Below are positions 36,496 to 50,509 of a DNA stretch of 64,000 bases, piece after piece. Source of the stretch: Bombyx mori (lineage: Eukaryota > Arthropoda > Insecta > Lepidoptera > Bombycidae); the NCBI RefSeq assembly GCF_030269925.1, contig NC_085124.1, positions 11,098,001 to 11,162,000 of the forward strand, written 5' to 3'. The notes under the pieces are model-generated. The model was not told where the DNA came from. It saw nothing but the letters and a program-made list of their open reading frames with translations, and searched no databases. Within the stretch, counting starts at the first letter, position 1; every line of letters starts with the position of its first letter. A program made the translations under genes and the position numbers.

Positions 36496-37437
36496 GAATA
36501 AGCAATATATAATCAGTCACTTGACTCAGAATATGTCAGAATAGGTCCGGCTAGGCCTTCATAAAATTCTTATTGCTAAATATTCCATAATAAGAATTCG
36601 CACTCAAATAAGTATATTATTATTATTTTCTTCGTTTTTCCCGAGTCGCAAACATAAATAAAAATTCATGATAATAAACATATCGGAAAGGCGAATTACA
36701 ATTACAATTCCTATGATGAAACAATTGTATCATCGAGAACTGTTCAATTCTGTCAACGGCATAACCTTCTGTATTCTTCCGGAGCGTTAAGGACTTTTGC
36801 ACTCTCTGTCTTTTGTTTAAGGACTTTGTCGAGGTTCTCGTGCTGCAAAATGCTCACGATAAATCAATTACACACTGACATTTTTGTTTTGGCATAAAAA
36901 TTTGAGAACTATAATTCTAGTAATCACCACTTTACACACTTCTATAGTCCCTTCAAGATAATCGAGTAAAAAAAAACCTTATTTCGGGAACGTGTTGAAT
37001 TATATTCGTTTAACAAGAACGTACCTAAACCTTAAATATACTTTCAGATATAACAAACTGGGCTACTAATAACAAACGGAGCGTTCGGTATGACTCACAC
37101 ACAAGTTTGGATTTCGAATCTCGTAACAATTCACGCATTTATGAATAGAATTCCGTCCATGGTTCGTACGTCCTGTTTCGGTAATTACAGATTCGTAAAT
37201 CGTAATTATTGTAGTCCATTAATGAATGGGACTGAGATAGTAATTTCAATCCCAGTCAGGTACTAAATTATCTAAGTGCGTACGTACTCAGCGCGTGCTC
37301 GCAATTGACTTTCACCCTTTATGTAAATCTACAAAATTTGCATAATTACTGATTACAATTACGATGCGCTTTTATTGTAAGCCCACGCGGCTAGATGCCA
37401 TTATTCTGCAAAACTTATTATCTGTTATTTATTTATT

Positions 37438-37715
37438 GGAACGAAGTTTCTTATCGCGCGTTGTGAAAGGGGGCTAGACGGAAAAAATTCTTACGAAAAG
37501 TTGTTACGACACTTTTTGCTATAGTAAGCTATTGTAAGCTGTGCGGCGTCGCATGATTACGAAAATTGAGCCTACTGATTAAGTTTATATAACATTATAT
37601 TTGTTAATAATAAAAATTTATTTATTATAACTTAAAAAAAAAAAAAAATATTATAATTCCTTCAGTAATTAATCGAAAGGAACTTCGTTCCATCCGGGTG
37701 TCCCTTGACATCTCT
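37438..37715 (+). mobile_element. MITE with palindromic ends, diverged copy C
   Basis: Ends GGAACGAAGTTTC and GGAACTTCGTTCC plus a degenerate GGGTGTCCCTTGACATC. The body differs from A and B, so it may be another subfamily sharing only termini. Confidence 0.5.
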
Positions 37716-38831
37716 CAAGTTTTATTTATTTATTTATGTGGCGCTTAAGAATTTACGGACACGACCACGAAACACACCCAACAATTCACAATGAATAAAC
37801 ATTTTAATACGAATATCTCGAATGAATGTTTCTAGATTTATTAATTAAAAAACTAAGCGTTATATTATTAAAGTCATCATATTCATATAAAATTAGTCCC
37901 AGTCGAAATACAAATTGTGTGCTGATGGAAAAAGCAACGCAAGCGGATGTAAATCTTCAGAGTATTATTATTAGACAGTCGCAATTTATAAACATTTGCG
38001 TAAGCGCGGTTATAAAAACCAAACGACGATTTCTCACGTTTTTGCTTGCGAACGAAAAATTTTACGATAAAGACGAGTAAATTTTATTAACTAACGATTG
38101 TTTCTCCGTATCATTTTTATATACGTGTAACTTTTATTTACATCAAAATACAGTTTATCTTAGTAAAACTATAGCACAAATTGAGTTGCTCTTTTAAAGA
38201 GAAACAACATTTAAAGCTATTGCTTCACCACTTTTTTTTATGTTTTTTATATTTTACAATTAAAAAAAATGTTTTTATATTTCTTATGTTCTTTCTAATC
38301 TTTCAGTATTCCAATTTTCATTTATGTCATCTTTATAAAAAATTAACCTCTTTTAAGATAATTTGTATAGAGGTTACATATATTATTATAGGTGATATTT
38401 CCCCTTAATGCGTTTTGCTTTGTGACTTGTGGGATTAAATGAAAATATAGGTAGCGGTTTTGTTTTACAAAACGTAGTTTCTAATTGAGAGAGTCTTATC
38501 ATAGACCAGGAATCACTGACTTAGGTACATAGATTATATTAAATTATAAACTAGAGGTATACTCATCACACCATGAGTCTATAGGTCTAGTCGTCTAGTC
38601 TACATATAGTCTATGGGTTCAATTTTCTAATTTCAACATGACGTTGTAAAATGAAATGAGACGACCTAAACGTTTATTTTATACAATACCTTATATATTA
38701 TACTAACAAAGTCAAACACATCTTTTAAATAACTGACTAAAGATCTCGCTTCTTAAAACCCTAATCTAGACCATGGTCCAGAAAAAGTCGCCACAAACCA
38801 TCCATGAAACTCTTCCAAGATCAGATACAGT

Positions 38832-39067
38832 TTACTGGTGGCAGGATCTCTTGAGTCCGCGCGCGGGTAGGTACCACCACCTTGCCTATTTCTGTTGTGA
38901 AGCAGTAATGCGTTTCGGTTTGAAGGACGGGAAAGCCGTTGTAACTATACGAGGCCTTAAAACTGATATCTCAAGGTGGGTGACGCATTTACATCTTAGA
39001 TGTCTATAGGCTCCAGTAACCACTTCACACCAGGTGGGCTGTATGCTCGTCCACCCATCAAAGCAAT
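38832..39067 (+). repeat. Bm1-type SINE, 5'-truncated
   Basis: From ACTGGTGGCAGGATCTC to CACCCATCAAAGCAATG; no A-tail is left. Confidence 0.85.
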
Positions 39068-39311
39068 GTCTCTGAATTTAATATGATTGACGTACGGAAA
39101 AGATCAAAATTGTTGTTGTGTTTTTTGTCATTTAACGAAGAGACCATAAAAACACGCCCTACCAAATACATCTGAATACACCACAGTGTTTTAATATGGC
39201 CGTGTGCACTTTCCATCACGTGACTTGTAAACCACCAACCGTGCTGCACGATTACTTATAAACGTTGTGTCGTAATCACAGAAGTAAGTAGAAACATATT
39301 TTATTATTATT

Positions 39312-39424
39312 ATTTTTTATTGCATAGATGGGTGGACGAGCTCACAGCCAACCTGGAGTTAAGTGGTCACCGGAGCCTATAGACATTTACAACGTAAATG
39401 CCGCCACCCACCTTGAGATATGAG
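39312..39424 (-). repeat. Bm1-type SINE tail fragment
   Basis: Poly-T, GATGGGTGGACGAGCTCACA to CACCCACCTTGAGATATGAG, then a different LINE tail begins. Confidence 0.8.
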
Positions 39425-39454
39425 TTTGATATGAGTTGAGATAATATGAGTGAG

Positions 39455-39625
39455 ATATGATATTCAAATTCAAAATCATTTATTTCAACTTAGATGTCAG
39501 TATAACACACTTGTTGAATGTCAAAATATAAATAACAATGTTAACTCTATCACCGGTTCCAAAAAAGCCACAGTCCTGAGAAGAACCGGCGAAACAAACT
39601 CAGCGGGCTTTTTGTTTTTGTTTTT
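39455..39625 (-). mobile_element. LINE 3' UTR fragment
   Basis: AATTCAAAATCATTTATTTC... AACACACTTGTTGAATGTC... AACTCAGCGGGC, related to the 3' end at 29050-29170. No coding remnant. Confidence 0.55.
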
Positions 39626-39756
39626 TAACGTTAAAAATTATTTAAAAAACATATAGACATTTGCAATAGTTGAATCTAGGTAAACAATAGGTAAAAATAC
39701 AAGCACAGCTACTTATAAGATGGTATTGAGAATGAACAACTGCTCCTGCGCACACA

Positions 39757-39925
39757 ATTTTTTTTTTTTTTTTTTTATTGCCTTTGTAGGCAGACGAGCA
39801 TACGGCCCACCTGATGGTAAGTGGTCACCGTCGCTCATGGACGTCAGCAATGCCAGGGGCAGAGCCAAGCCGCTGCCTACCAGAATTTCAGAGGCTCAAG
39901 CTTTTGGAGCGTTATTTTATTTTTA
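39757..39925 (-). mobile_element. 5'-truncated LINE tail, same family as 47487-51190
   Basis: Long T-run then TTGTAGGCAGACGAGCATACGG to GCCAAGCCGCTGCCTACC; close to the parent copy. Confidence 0.8.
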
Positions 39926-40805
39926 AATTAGAAAAATAAAGAAAAAATATATTTAGTAAATGAAATCATTAAAATCGAAAACACGTTAAAGTTTTAAAAT
40001 GTGCTTCTCGATTATTGAGTAAAAAAGTCATTACATTTGACTTTTGAGAAACAACTGAATACGAACCGGTTTTGGGTCGATCTTACACAACGATACCGGC
40101 CGTTATAAAAGTACTTACATTACATAAACGTGAATCTGAGCTGGCACGAATCAAAGCAAGAACAAAAACCAAAATGTCGAACAAAGCAATCTTTTCGAAT
40201 AGGCAAGGAAAGCGCAGAGGTCGTTCACCTACGGCAAGCAGACATCACGACGTCGATACACCCATTGGCTGTGGCCTATTAAATTTCCATGGGCTGCATT
40301 ACTGAATGTGGTAATTACAACGTAAGTCATTCAATGTTGTGTTTTCTTTCCTTTTATTACAAAACCATGAAATGACGCGACTGGGTTGGAAGAAAAAATT
40401 AAATTCAATCTATAAAAAATCTACACAGATAAACAAAAATGCATTATTGTAATGTTTACGACGAATAAAGCTCTAAACAATAAATTAAAAATGAAAAAAA
40501 TCGTTGTTGACACTAGCCATGTGCACGTTACAAGCTCATTTGCTATTTACAAAAAAAAAAGCTTTGAAACTCATTAAACTCAGTTCACTATTCCACAAAT
40601 ATGTGATGCCACGTCCGAGGCATTGGGCGGTTCCCCTGTCTATGAATGAGGTAATGATGACTAATTGACATTAAACATAGACACCGTATTAAGCATAACA
40701 TTCAAATGCCCTTCTTGAATTTTGGATCGATGTTTTAAACGGCAAATAAAATAGTTCTAAGATGTTTTTTTTATTATGTAGTTTATGAAATGTTTATATG
40801 GGTAA

Positions 40806-41053
40806 TCTATACTAATATATAAATTTACAGTGGTTTTTACGGATGTTATGTTATAACTACTGAACCATGCATCCGATTGACTTGAAACTTGGTATCCATG
40901 TAGAAAAGACATGTACTTAATGGATAGGCTAATATTTATATGAGTGTTGGACTCCCTACACCAGTTGCGGGGGCGTTAATGATGAGAATGTTTGTGGGGG
41001 TGCGAAATAATAATTAATTTTAAATGACCAGCGAAGCGGATGGGTATAGCTAG
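40806..41053 (+). mobile_element. non-autonomous Helitron, family 3
   Basis: A|TCTATACTAATATATAA ... GAAGCGGATGGGTATAGCTAG|T, 248 bp, no ORF. Confidence 0.7.
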
Positions 41054-43167
41054 TTGCTGATATAATCAGAATTATATACCCTAATAATAATGACAATAAA
41101 TATTAATGTTAATTTTAAATGCTCAGCGAATCGGGCTAGTACGGCTAGTTTATTATAATATGCAATAAGGTATTATTGCAGTCATTTAACTGAGTGTGAA
41201 GCCACCGTCAACAGCCAATCGATATAAGGTCGAGAAATAAGACCTCAAAGCGATACCCGGACTATATCGATCAAATATTCGATTCTTGCTTCGAAGTCTT
41301 GACGTTTCATATCTTACGGTTATTTGGAATAGATCGTTATTATTAAGAACGACCGTCGTATTTGTTATCAAATAGTTAGGTAAGTTAATTTAATCCAAAT
41401 TTATATAGTGTTACATTGACGTGTTAACTTGTAACAGATCACTTGTCTAAACCAATCAAAACTTTTTTATTCCAATTTCTTAAACAATACCTTCCGGATT
41501 TTTGTTCGTGATCAATCAAATTCGTAGAAATATAGCACGTATAATGCCCAGAGTATAGATCAATACAGGCTTGGATTAAGTTAACCCCCCCCCCTGCGTC
41601 TAGCAAACGACTAGGCGGCACGCCACATCAGAATAGGGCTTGTAGCTCACGTTTTGATTGTTTACGTAAATGGCTGTCTCTAAGCCGTTACCAGAACCCA
41701 GACACCCCAACTTGACCGCCCGCCGCTGGGTCTAATTTTAACCGGGGTCAAAACAACAGCCTACCCTTAAAAAATACAGGATATTTTCCCTTAAGAGTGC
41801 GCGTGCGTGAAACTAGAGTGCGTAACTCATACAACAATTTCTAGCGTCAGGTATTAGGTATTTGAGTGCCGTGTTAAAAAAGGATTATAGTCAGCCCTGA
41901 TCCGCAATGAGGGGACACAAGGCGTTCCGCGACGGGTTTCCCGTTATGCCCCAGACCTCGATCCGGTTTAGTCAACGGATATCCTTAATTCCTAAACTCG
42001 ACTAATGTCCTTTAATATGCTCCAATAATATAAGCTGTGTTATCGTAAAGTTTATTCGCGTTAGTACAAAATATTATGTGTTTTTGCATATTACAACCTC
42101 AACTGAATCGTATTTTTCTTTTCTATCTGAAAAGTTTCCAATAGGCGGCTGCATTCATATAACGATATAATAATAATTTTGAATCTGTATATTTTATAAA
42201 TAGCTAAAGAAAAAAGCATTTAGGTTCTGTTCTCTTTGTTAACTGAATTTTTGTTTAGCTATGCTAAACGCTAAATTTAGGGTTATCAAAATCTAAATTT
42301 GTTTTGTAAGTATAGTCAAAAATAAACCTTGAAGAGTCAGTTTAAGGTCGAATTTCGATCGTTCGGCAAACACTAGTATAAGAAATATGTGTATATTTAA
42401 TATCGCTGCATCTGACGGTAAGCCATGAACTCATCTCTCTTATCGTAGCTAATAAAAACAACTTCAAAACATTATATAATGTAGGTAGAATGACGTCGGA
42501 GCCACCGAACCGAGTCTCAGTCGAGAATATTTGCATCACATTGAACTATCTATCCATCAAACCGTGGTAGTAACTACGCGCATAACTCATTCATAAATAT
42601 GTGCATTTAATGTTCCCCTTTTACAAACGCAGGAAGAATGCGATTTCTATCGTAGAAATCCCGTTATTGCTCGTAGTCCTTATTGCGATTGCCATAGAAT
42701 ACAGTTTGATTAACTGTACGTTTGTACGTACAAATGTTTTATTCAGAAACCGTCACACTCTGACGGTTCTGCACAGCCTTCTGATTTTAAACAACGCGTT
42801 TAGTTGTTTTGTTTGTTTTTTTTATTAGCCTTCGATATTAGATGCATCGGAATAAATCTTATAAATATTCAGTTTTGTTTCAATCCACTCTAACATCGGG
42901 ATATTTCGGTATCAATTATAAAAATAAACAGTAAACAATATTTCGTAATGACGCGCTACACAAAATGTGTTCTGCTGTGACATATTTACACTGTGACATC
43001 ACAGCGTAAATATAGAATCATTAACTCGACAAAATCGTTTCCGCGAAAGATGAACTCGACTATTTAGTTGGAGACGGTTACAAGGAAAGCTTATGATCAA
43101 AATGCAGCCTTTGCAACCTACTTAAGGCGAACTACGCTAGTTGTAAACCGGTAAATGTTTGAGAGGT

Positions 43168-43569
43168 ATTTTTTTTATTGCTTAGATGGGTGGACGAGCT
43201 CACATCCTACTATGACGTAAATGCACCACCCACCTTGAGATATAAGTTCTAAGGTCTCAAGTATAGTTACAACGGCTGCCCCACCCTTCAAACCGAAACG
43301 CATTACTGCTTCACGGCAGAAATAGACAGGGCGGTCGTACCTACCCGCGCGGACTCACAACAGGTCCTACCACCAGTAATTACGCAAATTATTATTTTGC
43401 GGGTTTCACTTTTATTACACGATGTTATTCCTTCACCGTGGAAGTCAATCGTGAACATTTGTTGAGTACGTATTTCATTAAAAAAATTGGTACCTGCCTG
43501 AGATTCGAACACCGGTGCATCGCTCAACACGAATGCATCGGACGTCTTAACCTTTAGGCCACGATGACT
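43168..43569 (-). repeat. Bm1-type SINE with tRNA-like head, internal deletion
   Basis: Contains the complete head (GCATCGGACGTCTTAACC...CACGATGACTG on the plus strand) and the full tail. About 50 bp after GAGCTCACAT are missing. With 100-514 it defines both ends of the family. Confidence 0.85.
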
Positions 43570-46500
43570 GCAAACATTCTGATAAAATTGTGTTCTTACG
43601 TTTAACTACCTGAGCCCCACGAGTTTCGATTTACGGTTCTTGCGTGAAGCACACAAGCAGTAGCGGATGATAGTACTAACTGGCACTTCCCATGTTGGTG
43701 GCGGAGCGCGGACGAATCCATTAACCCAAATATAGACCACACCCGAAGCCCGACCCGCTCGCGTTGCCTGCTAAGGTTGAATGATGTAACCTAATACACG
43801 GCTCTCGAACTGTTTTTTAGCTGGAAAGCATTTGCAAATTTGCAAAAAAAAACGCAGCGTCATTCCGCTTGAATGTTTGAAAACAACAAGCCCCATAGTA
43901 CATTCCAGAATTATTTCGAGGAAATGTTTATAATTATATTGGGTACTTCAGTATGAATAAACAATAAGAGGCTTAACTCGTTTTCTGTTATATGTATGTA
44001 TAATAAGAAAACAACATTTAAAGCCGTCACTCTCTTTAAAACAAACATATAAAAAATTAAACAGTATTAAGTAATAAACTAAACAAAACTGAGCTCTCTT
44101 TCTCCTCAATGACAGACTTTACTCTATGACACTGAAGAAAAATCCTTTTAAAAACTAAAGAGTTTTAAACAATAAACGTTTTCTTTACGTGTATAGTCTC
44201 GTCTGACAGACACGGGTCACGTTGTTAATTAACTGACATAACCAAAAAGGCTCCCTCACATGAAACGGCTCCCCTTTCCGACAATACCACGAGCACCTGT
44301 TATAAATAATAAACAAAACCGTCACAGGCACGAAACGTGGAGCTTAAACAAAGGGATATCCGGTTCACAGTGCGACGAGTATATGAGTAGTAATTGAGAA
44401 AATTAGAAATCGCGTTAATTGGAACGTGAATCGGTTTTAAATTGACAGGGTCGTCTAAAAATAAAACCATGATTCGCTACAGTCTCGACAACAAAGTACT
44501 ACTAACAATGAAAACTATTAGGCAGTATAAGATTAGCACATTTTTGTAGGGCGCATGTTACATTAAACAGATTAATGATATACCTCCATTTACCAAGACC
44601 GCGATTACCACCCACCACCCACAATTGGGGGTGGCGTGACAGTCACTGACCGGACATTGGACATTACGCAGCTAACGCTAGCTCACATCAAAATGAAAGT
44701 GGATTTTTTATTTTTAGCTCTTCGCGTGGACGCCGGTGATACTGAACGAATCAGAATCGAATTATTTGATTAGATAGTTTGTACTTTCACACAATAAATA
44801 CATCTACCTATTTCAATTTCTATGCAAGCTTAGCATATCTATGTGGGACTCCACAATAATATCTCTAGTTAGAACTCCAGTTTGATTTCGATGAGTTTGA
44901 TTAGATATAAGTATATCATAATTTACATTTCAAAAGCGAAAAGCTGTTTTCAATTCAAATTAATAAAAATATTGAGTAATCTATCAAAGATGGACATCTT
45001 TGGAATGAACGCGGTTGCACCATCGGTCAGCACGGGCGAGTAAAGTCAATGAGTAAAATACGCGTGGGAGCCGGCACTGAACTTTGTAGAGTAGGATGCG
45101 CCTCATTTAATGCTGGCAACCTTGCGCTCGGTACTGGTAATGTAGAACTGTTTGATGATTTTTATTTAAGTAAAAGATAGACTGGAAGTATACTCGTATA
45201 TTTGGAAAAATATCCTAAGCTTGTACGGACATAGGTCATGTACGAAAGGATGTAATTGTTTGACAATTATAATGTTAAATTCTTCAGCCATGTTTTCCTT
45301 TATAAATAATTTCTAACTTTTACAATTAACAACTTATTGACCTGACCATATTTCGAAAATATTTCTTGATATTCATGATTGCCGCACAAGATTTTAATAG
45401 CTTATTACAATATGCGTCAGAAAACAAACCAAATTTTTCGAGTACCTGGGATCGTAATCGTTGTTCTAAATAAAGCGCGTCCGTCAGAAACTCGCGAAGA
45501 ATGAATGAATCAAGAATGCCTCTAAAGAAATCATCGTGATCACTAAACGAAACAACCGAAATAATCTATGAATAATAACTTGGCGTGGAAGCCAGAGAAC
45601 GAAGTCAAACCGACCACGAACGATAAGGCTGATAAATGCTGTGTTCTGCAGGTAAATTTCGGAAGGCCGAGACATTAACATAGCCTGTAAATGGTATGAC
45701 ATAAGCGGAGTGACGTCATCGGGCGTCGGCAACTGCCGCGAAGGCCGGCGATGCTCATGTCTGCGCGCCGGCGACCTACCGGTTTTACAGCAACACAACA
45801 CAAACACAGCGATCTCCACGATTGTGTGTTGTAACGCGCTATAATATCTCTCGTCGATTTCATGGAAAGCCATACAAATTTCATCCGAATATCCGGAGGA
45901 TTACAAGCTTCGCTAAAATAAAAAAGATGTGTGGTGTCGTGGGACACCGGATAGGAACAAAGTTCCTTATTATAAAAATATTAATTTTAAGTTCTATTCG
46001 AGGTATAAAGAAGATAAAACTGGAGGTTTCCCAACAACCCACGGTCGTTCGGTAACGTGCGAACTTATTGTGGTACACTTCATTCACGGTTGTTTTCATA
46101 AGAGTTAGTGTATTGCGCAAACGAACGCTCTGAGATCGTGGTAATTAATGATAAAAAAAATGTTATTTTCTGAACGGTATTACAAAGTTAAGTCGTACAC
46201 TGTGTGCATTACTAATAAAAATCTTACGTTACGGACGTTTTTTCCCAGTTAGGGTACCCCTCCTCATCGTGACATAAGGAACTTCGTTCCAAAAACAAAC
46301 GACTTTATTACATTGGTATTGAAAACAAATATTAATTTGTTAGCCACGAGTTTTTTTCATTTTTCCCGAACATTTACTCTCACAGCCAGCGCCCACATGC
46401 CTCGATAGAGCGATGACGTTACCACCTATTTAGGTCAATATAACTCACAATGAGCGAACATAAAAAATGTTATTACAAACTCACTTTAACGTTGATCAAG

Positions 46501-47101
46501 TGAAGCGTTTAATGTGATAAAAGAAAACTTCTAAATACTCTACGGAAACATTAAAATTAACGACAAAAATACGATGAATATACAATTAATATCCATTTAC
46601 ATAATGTACTATTTGACCACAAAATGTAATTAAGAGTGCATTGCTATCTACGTTCAAACAATTCGAAAGACTTTTTTTGTTTTCCATTCGTCTTGAAGAA
46701 TGACGTCATAGGTTTGTAAAAAGGATTCAATGATGACTAATGAATGTTACGAAGAATAAAAATAGGTGAAGCATTGTCCACTCGTGTCCATAGACTCGTT
46801 ATGAATAATTCAAGTGTTCGCTCACTGAGAATAGTAATAAAACATTACCTCTGTAACATTTATAAGTGTACTATATCTGATTAATAAACATCTTATATTT
46901 ACTTGTTCTGACCGAATTGTTTACTAACCCAGAGCCAAGTCGTTGGGTTACAAACTTGAAATTTTGGCTGTCGATAAATTGTTTATTGTAAGAATTTATT
47001 ACTAATTATTGGAAATTTCACATTTATTTATAAAACCCAAAAATAAGAGAGCAATAATTGGAATTGTATGGAGCTCCGTCGATTTCAAAGTAAGAAGCAC
47101 A
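43570..47101. other. no gene seen
   Basis: One MITE (45925-46290) and a 129-codon minus frame (45873-45484) without recognisable domains. A TGACGTCA site lies in a GC-rich patch at 45705-45790. Confidence 0.5.
45925..46290 (-). mobile_element. MITE with palindromic ends, copy B
   Basis: Inverted relative to copy A along its whole length, with GGAACAAAGTTCC (45954) and GGAACTTCGTTCC (46278) at the ends. The flanking hairpin is shared too. Confidence 0.7.
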
Positions 47102-47460
47102 AAATTGTATATGTCTTTCATACCCGCTCCTGTAGACCGAATGGTAAACAGTCGACGTCGCCCTAAGCACGTCATTACGGATCCTCCCGATCCATTAACG
47201 GTGCTTTTAGGTACCACAAGCACCGGTCACCGTCCTCGTCGCACCCGTGGCTTGCGACGAAGGGCTCGACGAGCGAATTAACCCATAGACACAGCCCACT
47301 GAGTTTCTCGCCGGATTTTCTCAGTGGGTCGCGTTTCCGATCCGGTGGTTGATTCTGCGAAGCACTGCTCTTGCTAGGGCCAGGTTTGAGCCCCGTGAGC
47401 TCACCTACACGTCAAGAAGCTGATATAGCCTTTCAACGCTATCAGCATAGGTAGGAGAAG
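47102..47460 (+). mobile_element. LINE 3' fragment (Jockey-like)
   Basis: Keeps the end of the coding frame (...DRMVNSRRRPKHVITDPPD...), a stop at 47281, and the 3' UTR ending CTATCAGCATAGGTAGG. Confidence 0.8.
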
Positions 47461-47551
47461 GAATCTAAAGCTTAAATGGAAATAACATCTTTTTTTTTTT
47501 TTTATTGCCCTTGTAGGCAGACGAGCATACGGCCCACCTGATGGTGAGTGG

Positions 47552-50509
47552 TTACCGTCGCCCATGGACTTCAGCAATGCCAGGGGCAGAGCCAAGCCGC
47601 TGCCTACCGCTTAATACTCTCCACAAGCCTCGTTTGAAGAAGGACATGTCATAGCGCTCGGGAAACACCGTGGAGGGGAGCTCATTCCATAGCCGGATGG
47701 TACGTGGCAAAAAAGACCTCTGGAAACGCACTGTGGATGACCGCAGTGGCTCCAGGTAGTATGGATGAACTCTACTCCGGTGGCGGGCGGTGCGATGGTA
47801 AAAACGAGATGCCGGTATCATCTCGAACAATTCCTCAGAGCACTCCCCATGGAACATACGGAACAAAATACAGAGGGAACCGAAGTCCCTCCGCAGACCC
47901 AGAGGTTCCAAACGATCCGTGAGACCGGGATTATCGACAATCCGAACGGCCCTCCTCTGTATGGAGTCAAATGGAAGAAGCTGGTATTTGGGAGCCCCGG
48001 CCCAGAGATGGGAGCAGTACTCCACGCGAGGCCGGACTTGTGCTTTATAAAGCAAAAGCCTTTGTCCAGGCGTGAAGTACCGCTTCGCTCTGTTGAGGAC
48101 TCCCAGCATTTTGGACGCCAACTTGGCTTTGCCTTCCAAATGACTCCGAAACTGGACATCGCTCGAAATGTCGACCCCAAGTATCCCAATACTCTCGGAA
48201 GGTTGCAGGGATACTCCTTGGAATTGCGGCGCCATGACAAAGGGGTCCTTCTTCGCAGTGAACGCGCAAACTTGTGTCTTTAACGGGTTGAATTGAACCA
48301 AGTTCAATTCACCCCATTTGGAGACTCGCCCCAGAGAGTTCTCCACTTCAGACACAAGTTTTGATCGTCTCTCTTGCACCACGCTCCGAGAGAGACTCTG
48401 ATGGCCGATATATCGCGCATCCCCCGTGCTGTCATCCGCATAGCAATGCATGCCATCAATAGACAGCATGTCATTGATATACAGGATGAAAAGCGTGGGG
48501 GAGAGCACCGAACCTTGTGGAACGCCAGCGTTAATGGTCATGGTATCAGAACAGTCACCGTCTACAACGACCGTGATGCTCCGCCCATCCAAAAAGCTAG
48601 CGATCCACTTGCAGAGACCCTCGGGGATTCCGTAAGATGGTAGCTTCGACAGAAGTGCCCTATGCCAGACCCTGTCGAAGGCCTTCGCGATATCAAGGCT
48701 CACAGCAAGAGCCACGCCCTTGCTCTCCAAGGCTTCAGCCCACCTGTGAGTAAGGTATACAAGAAGATCGCCAGCTGAGCGACCGTGACGGAAACCGTAC
48801 TGTCGGTCACTGATCAGCTGGCGATCCTTCAGATACTTCAGGAGTTGTATATTAATTATTCGCTCCATCACCTTGGAAAGCAAGGAAGTTATCGCGATAG
48901 GCCTATAGCTCGATGGGTCCGACCGGTCACCCTTCTTGGGGATAGGGTGGACGTGGGCAGTCTTCCATGAAGACGGAACCCTGTTAGTGCAATAAGAGAG
49001 GCGATACAAACGCGTTAGCGCAGGCGTCAGCTCAGGGGCGCACGTTTTCAGAACCACTGCAGGGATGCCGTCTGGCCCGCTCGACTTATGGACGTCCAGG
49101 AGTCGGAGTTCCCGCCTGACTGCACACTGTGTAAAGCAGATCTCCGGCAGGGAACTATCACACCGGAGGATGTTCGGTGGTGTGGCACCCCCGTCGTCCA
49201 CAGTCGAGTTCGAGGCGAAGAGTTTGACCAGAAGGTCAGCCTTCTCTTTCGCACTATGGGCCAGACTGTCATCGGACTTGCGTAGTGGTGGGAGACTAGA
49301 CCTGCAAAAGTTACCTTCTGCAGCTTTCGCGAGCGACCAGCACGGCTCCCAGAGGGATAGCTCTTCAGTCGCTCGCCAATTCTAGCAACGTGCTCCGATT
49401 TCGCCCTGGCAATAACCTTCTTGTAGGACCTGGAAGCGGCGTTATATTTCCGCCTTTCCTCTGAGATGTTAGGATCCCGACGTCTCCTAGCATCATCCCA
49501 TGCAACGTATGCGGACCGCTTGAGGTGTGCAGCATCCCTGCTGGCATTGTTATACCAGGGTCTGCTGCGACCCCCAACGGGCACTTCAGAGGAGGGGATA
49601 AACAATTCCATCCCCTGGAGCAGACATGTTTTTAAGACGGTCCGCACAGACGTCAGGATCAGCAGAGAAAAAGCAGAACCGCCCCCATGGGTAGGATGCG
49701 TAAAACTCACGCAATCCATCCCAATCTGCTGACAAATACTGCCAAACTCTTCGATACCTGGTCGTCGTTCGACGACTAGGACGAGAGAGTGGTGTGGCAG
49801 CACGGATAAGGCAGTGATCAGACGATCCAAGTGGAGCGTCGACCACCACACTGTATCCGGCTGGATCGGTGGTCAGCAGAAGGTCCAACAGAGAAGGCTC
49901 GTGCCCCTCAATATCTGGGACACGGGTGGGCTGTGTCACCAGCTGGGAGAGGCCGTAGGCCAAGGCGAAATCATAGGCAGCCCGACCCGGGAGGTCAGTG
50001 GTTCTGGACCCCAACCACTCTTGGTGGTGAGCATTAAAGTCTCCAAGAACCACCACCTCCGCAGATGGGTACTGCTCAAGCACGCGGTTAGTCCCCTCTT
50101 GCACATGCTCTATCAGAGCTGAACCTGCATCACTGCTGTGGGACCTGTACAGGCACGCGTAGACTCGGGTACAGCCCCCGTGATCTACGCGCAGCCACAA
50201 GAGGGACAGGTCCCGTTGTTCGAGGCTTCGTAGACGGCGACAACAGGCATCAGCCCGGACGAATACACACACCCCGGCTTTACGCAGGAAGTTGTGCTCC
50301 AATACGTAGCCGGGGTATTCAAGGTACGAAGTATCATCCGGAGCAGATATCTGCGTCTCCGTCAGAAAAAGGAGGGCAGGCTGCGCCGTCTCAAGATGGT
50401 GGTGTACGGCGTCGAGGTTGTTATGTAGACCCCTTACATTGCTGAAATCCACATTAAATGTGGAATGGGGAATCGCCGACAAAACCCTTTTAATTTTTCG
50501 AACTTTCAT
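47552..50509 (-). pseudogene. ORF2 (endonuclease-reverse transcriptase) with two frameshifts
   Basis: From ATG 50509. The N-terminal part is an APE-type endonuclease: NVRGLHNNL, FLTETQI, GDFNAHHQEW and GSSDHCL. The frame breaks near 49630, in a run of five A, continues in a second frame, and returns to the first near 49340. The RT follows with SSGPDGIP, YRPIAITS, GVPQGSVLSP and the catalytic YADD (about 48440). The C-terminus runs into the 3' tail. Apart from the two frameshifts I saw no stop, so the damage is light. Confidence 0.85.

Larger units (their letters stand above)
35664..43167. other. AT-rich upstream or first-intron DNA, no gene seen
   Basis: Besides the listed SINEs, LINE tails, MITE and Helitron, the rest is AT-rich with only short chance frames of either strand. 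Confidence 0.6.

Noticed and set aside
45484..45873. 129-codon minus-strand frame with a real ATG
   Set aside because: No recognised domain, low-complexity hydrophobic C-terminus, no splice or conservation support; likely chance next to a GC-rich patch.
47765..48283. 172-codon plus-strand frame
   Set aside because: Antisense to the LINE reverse transcriptase.
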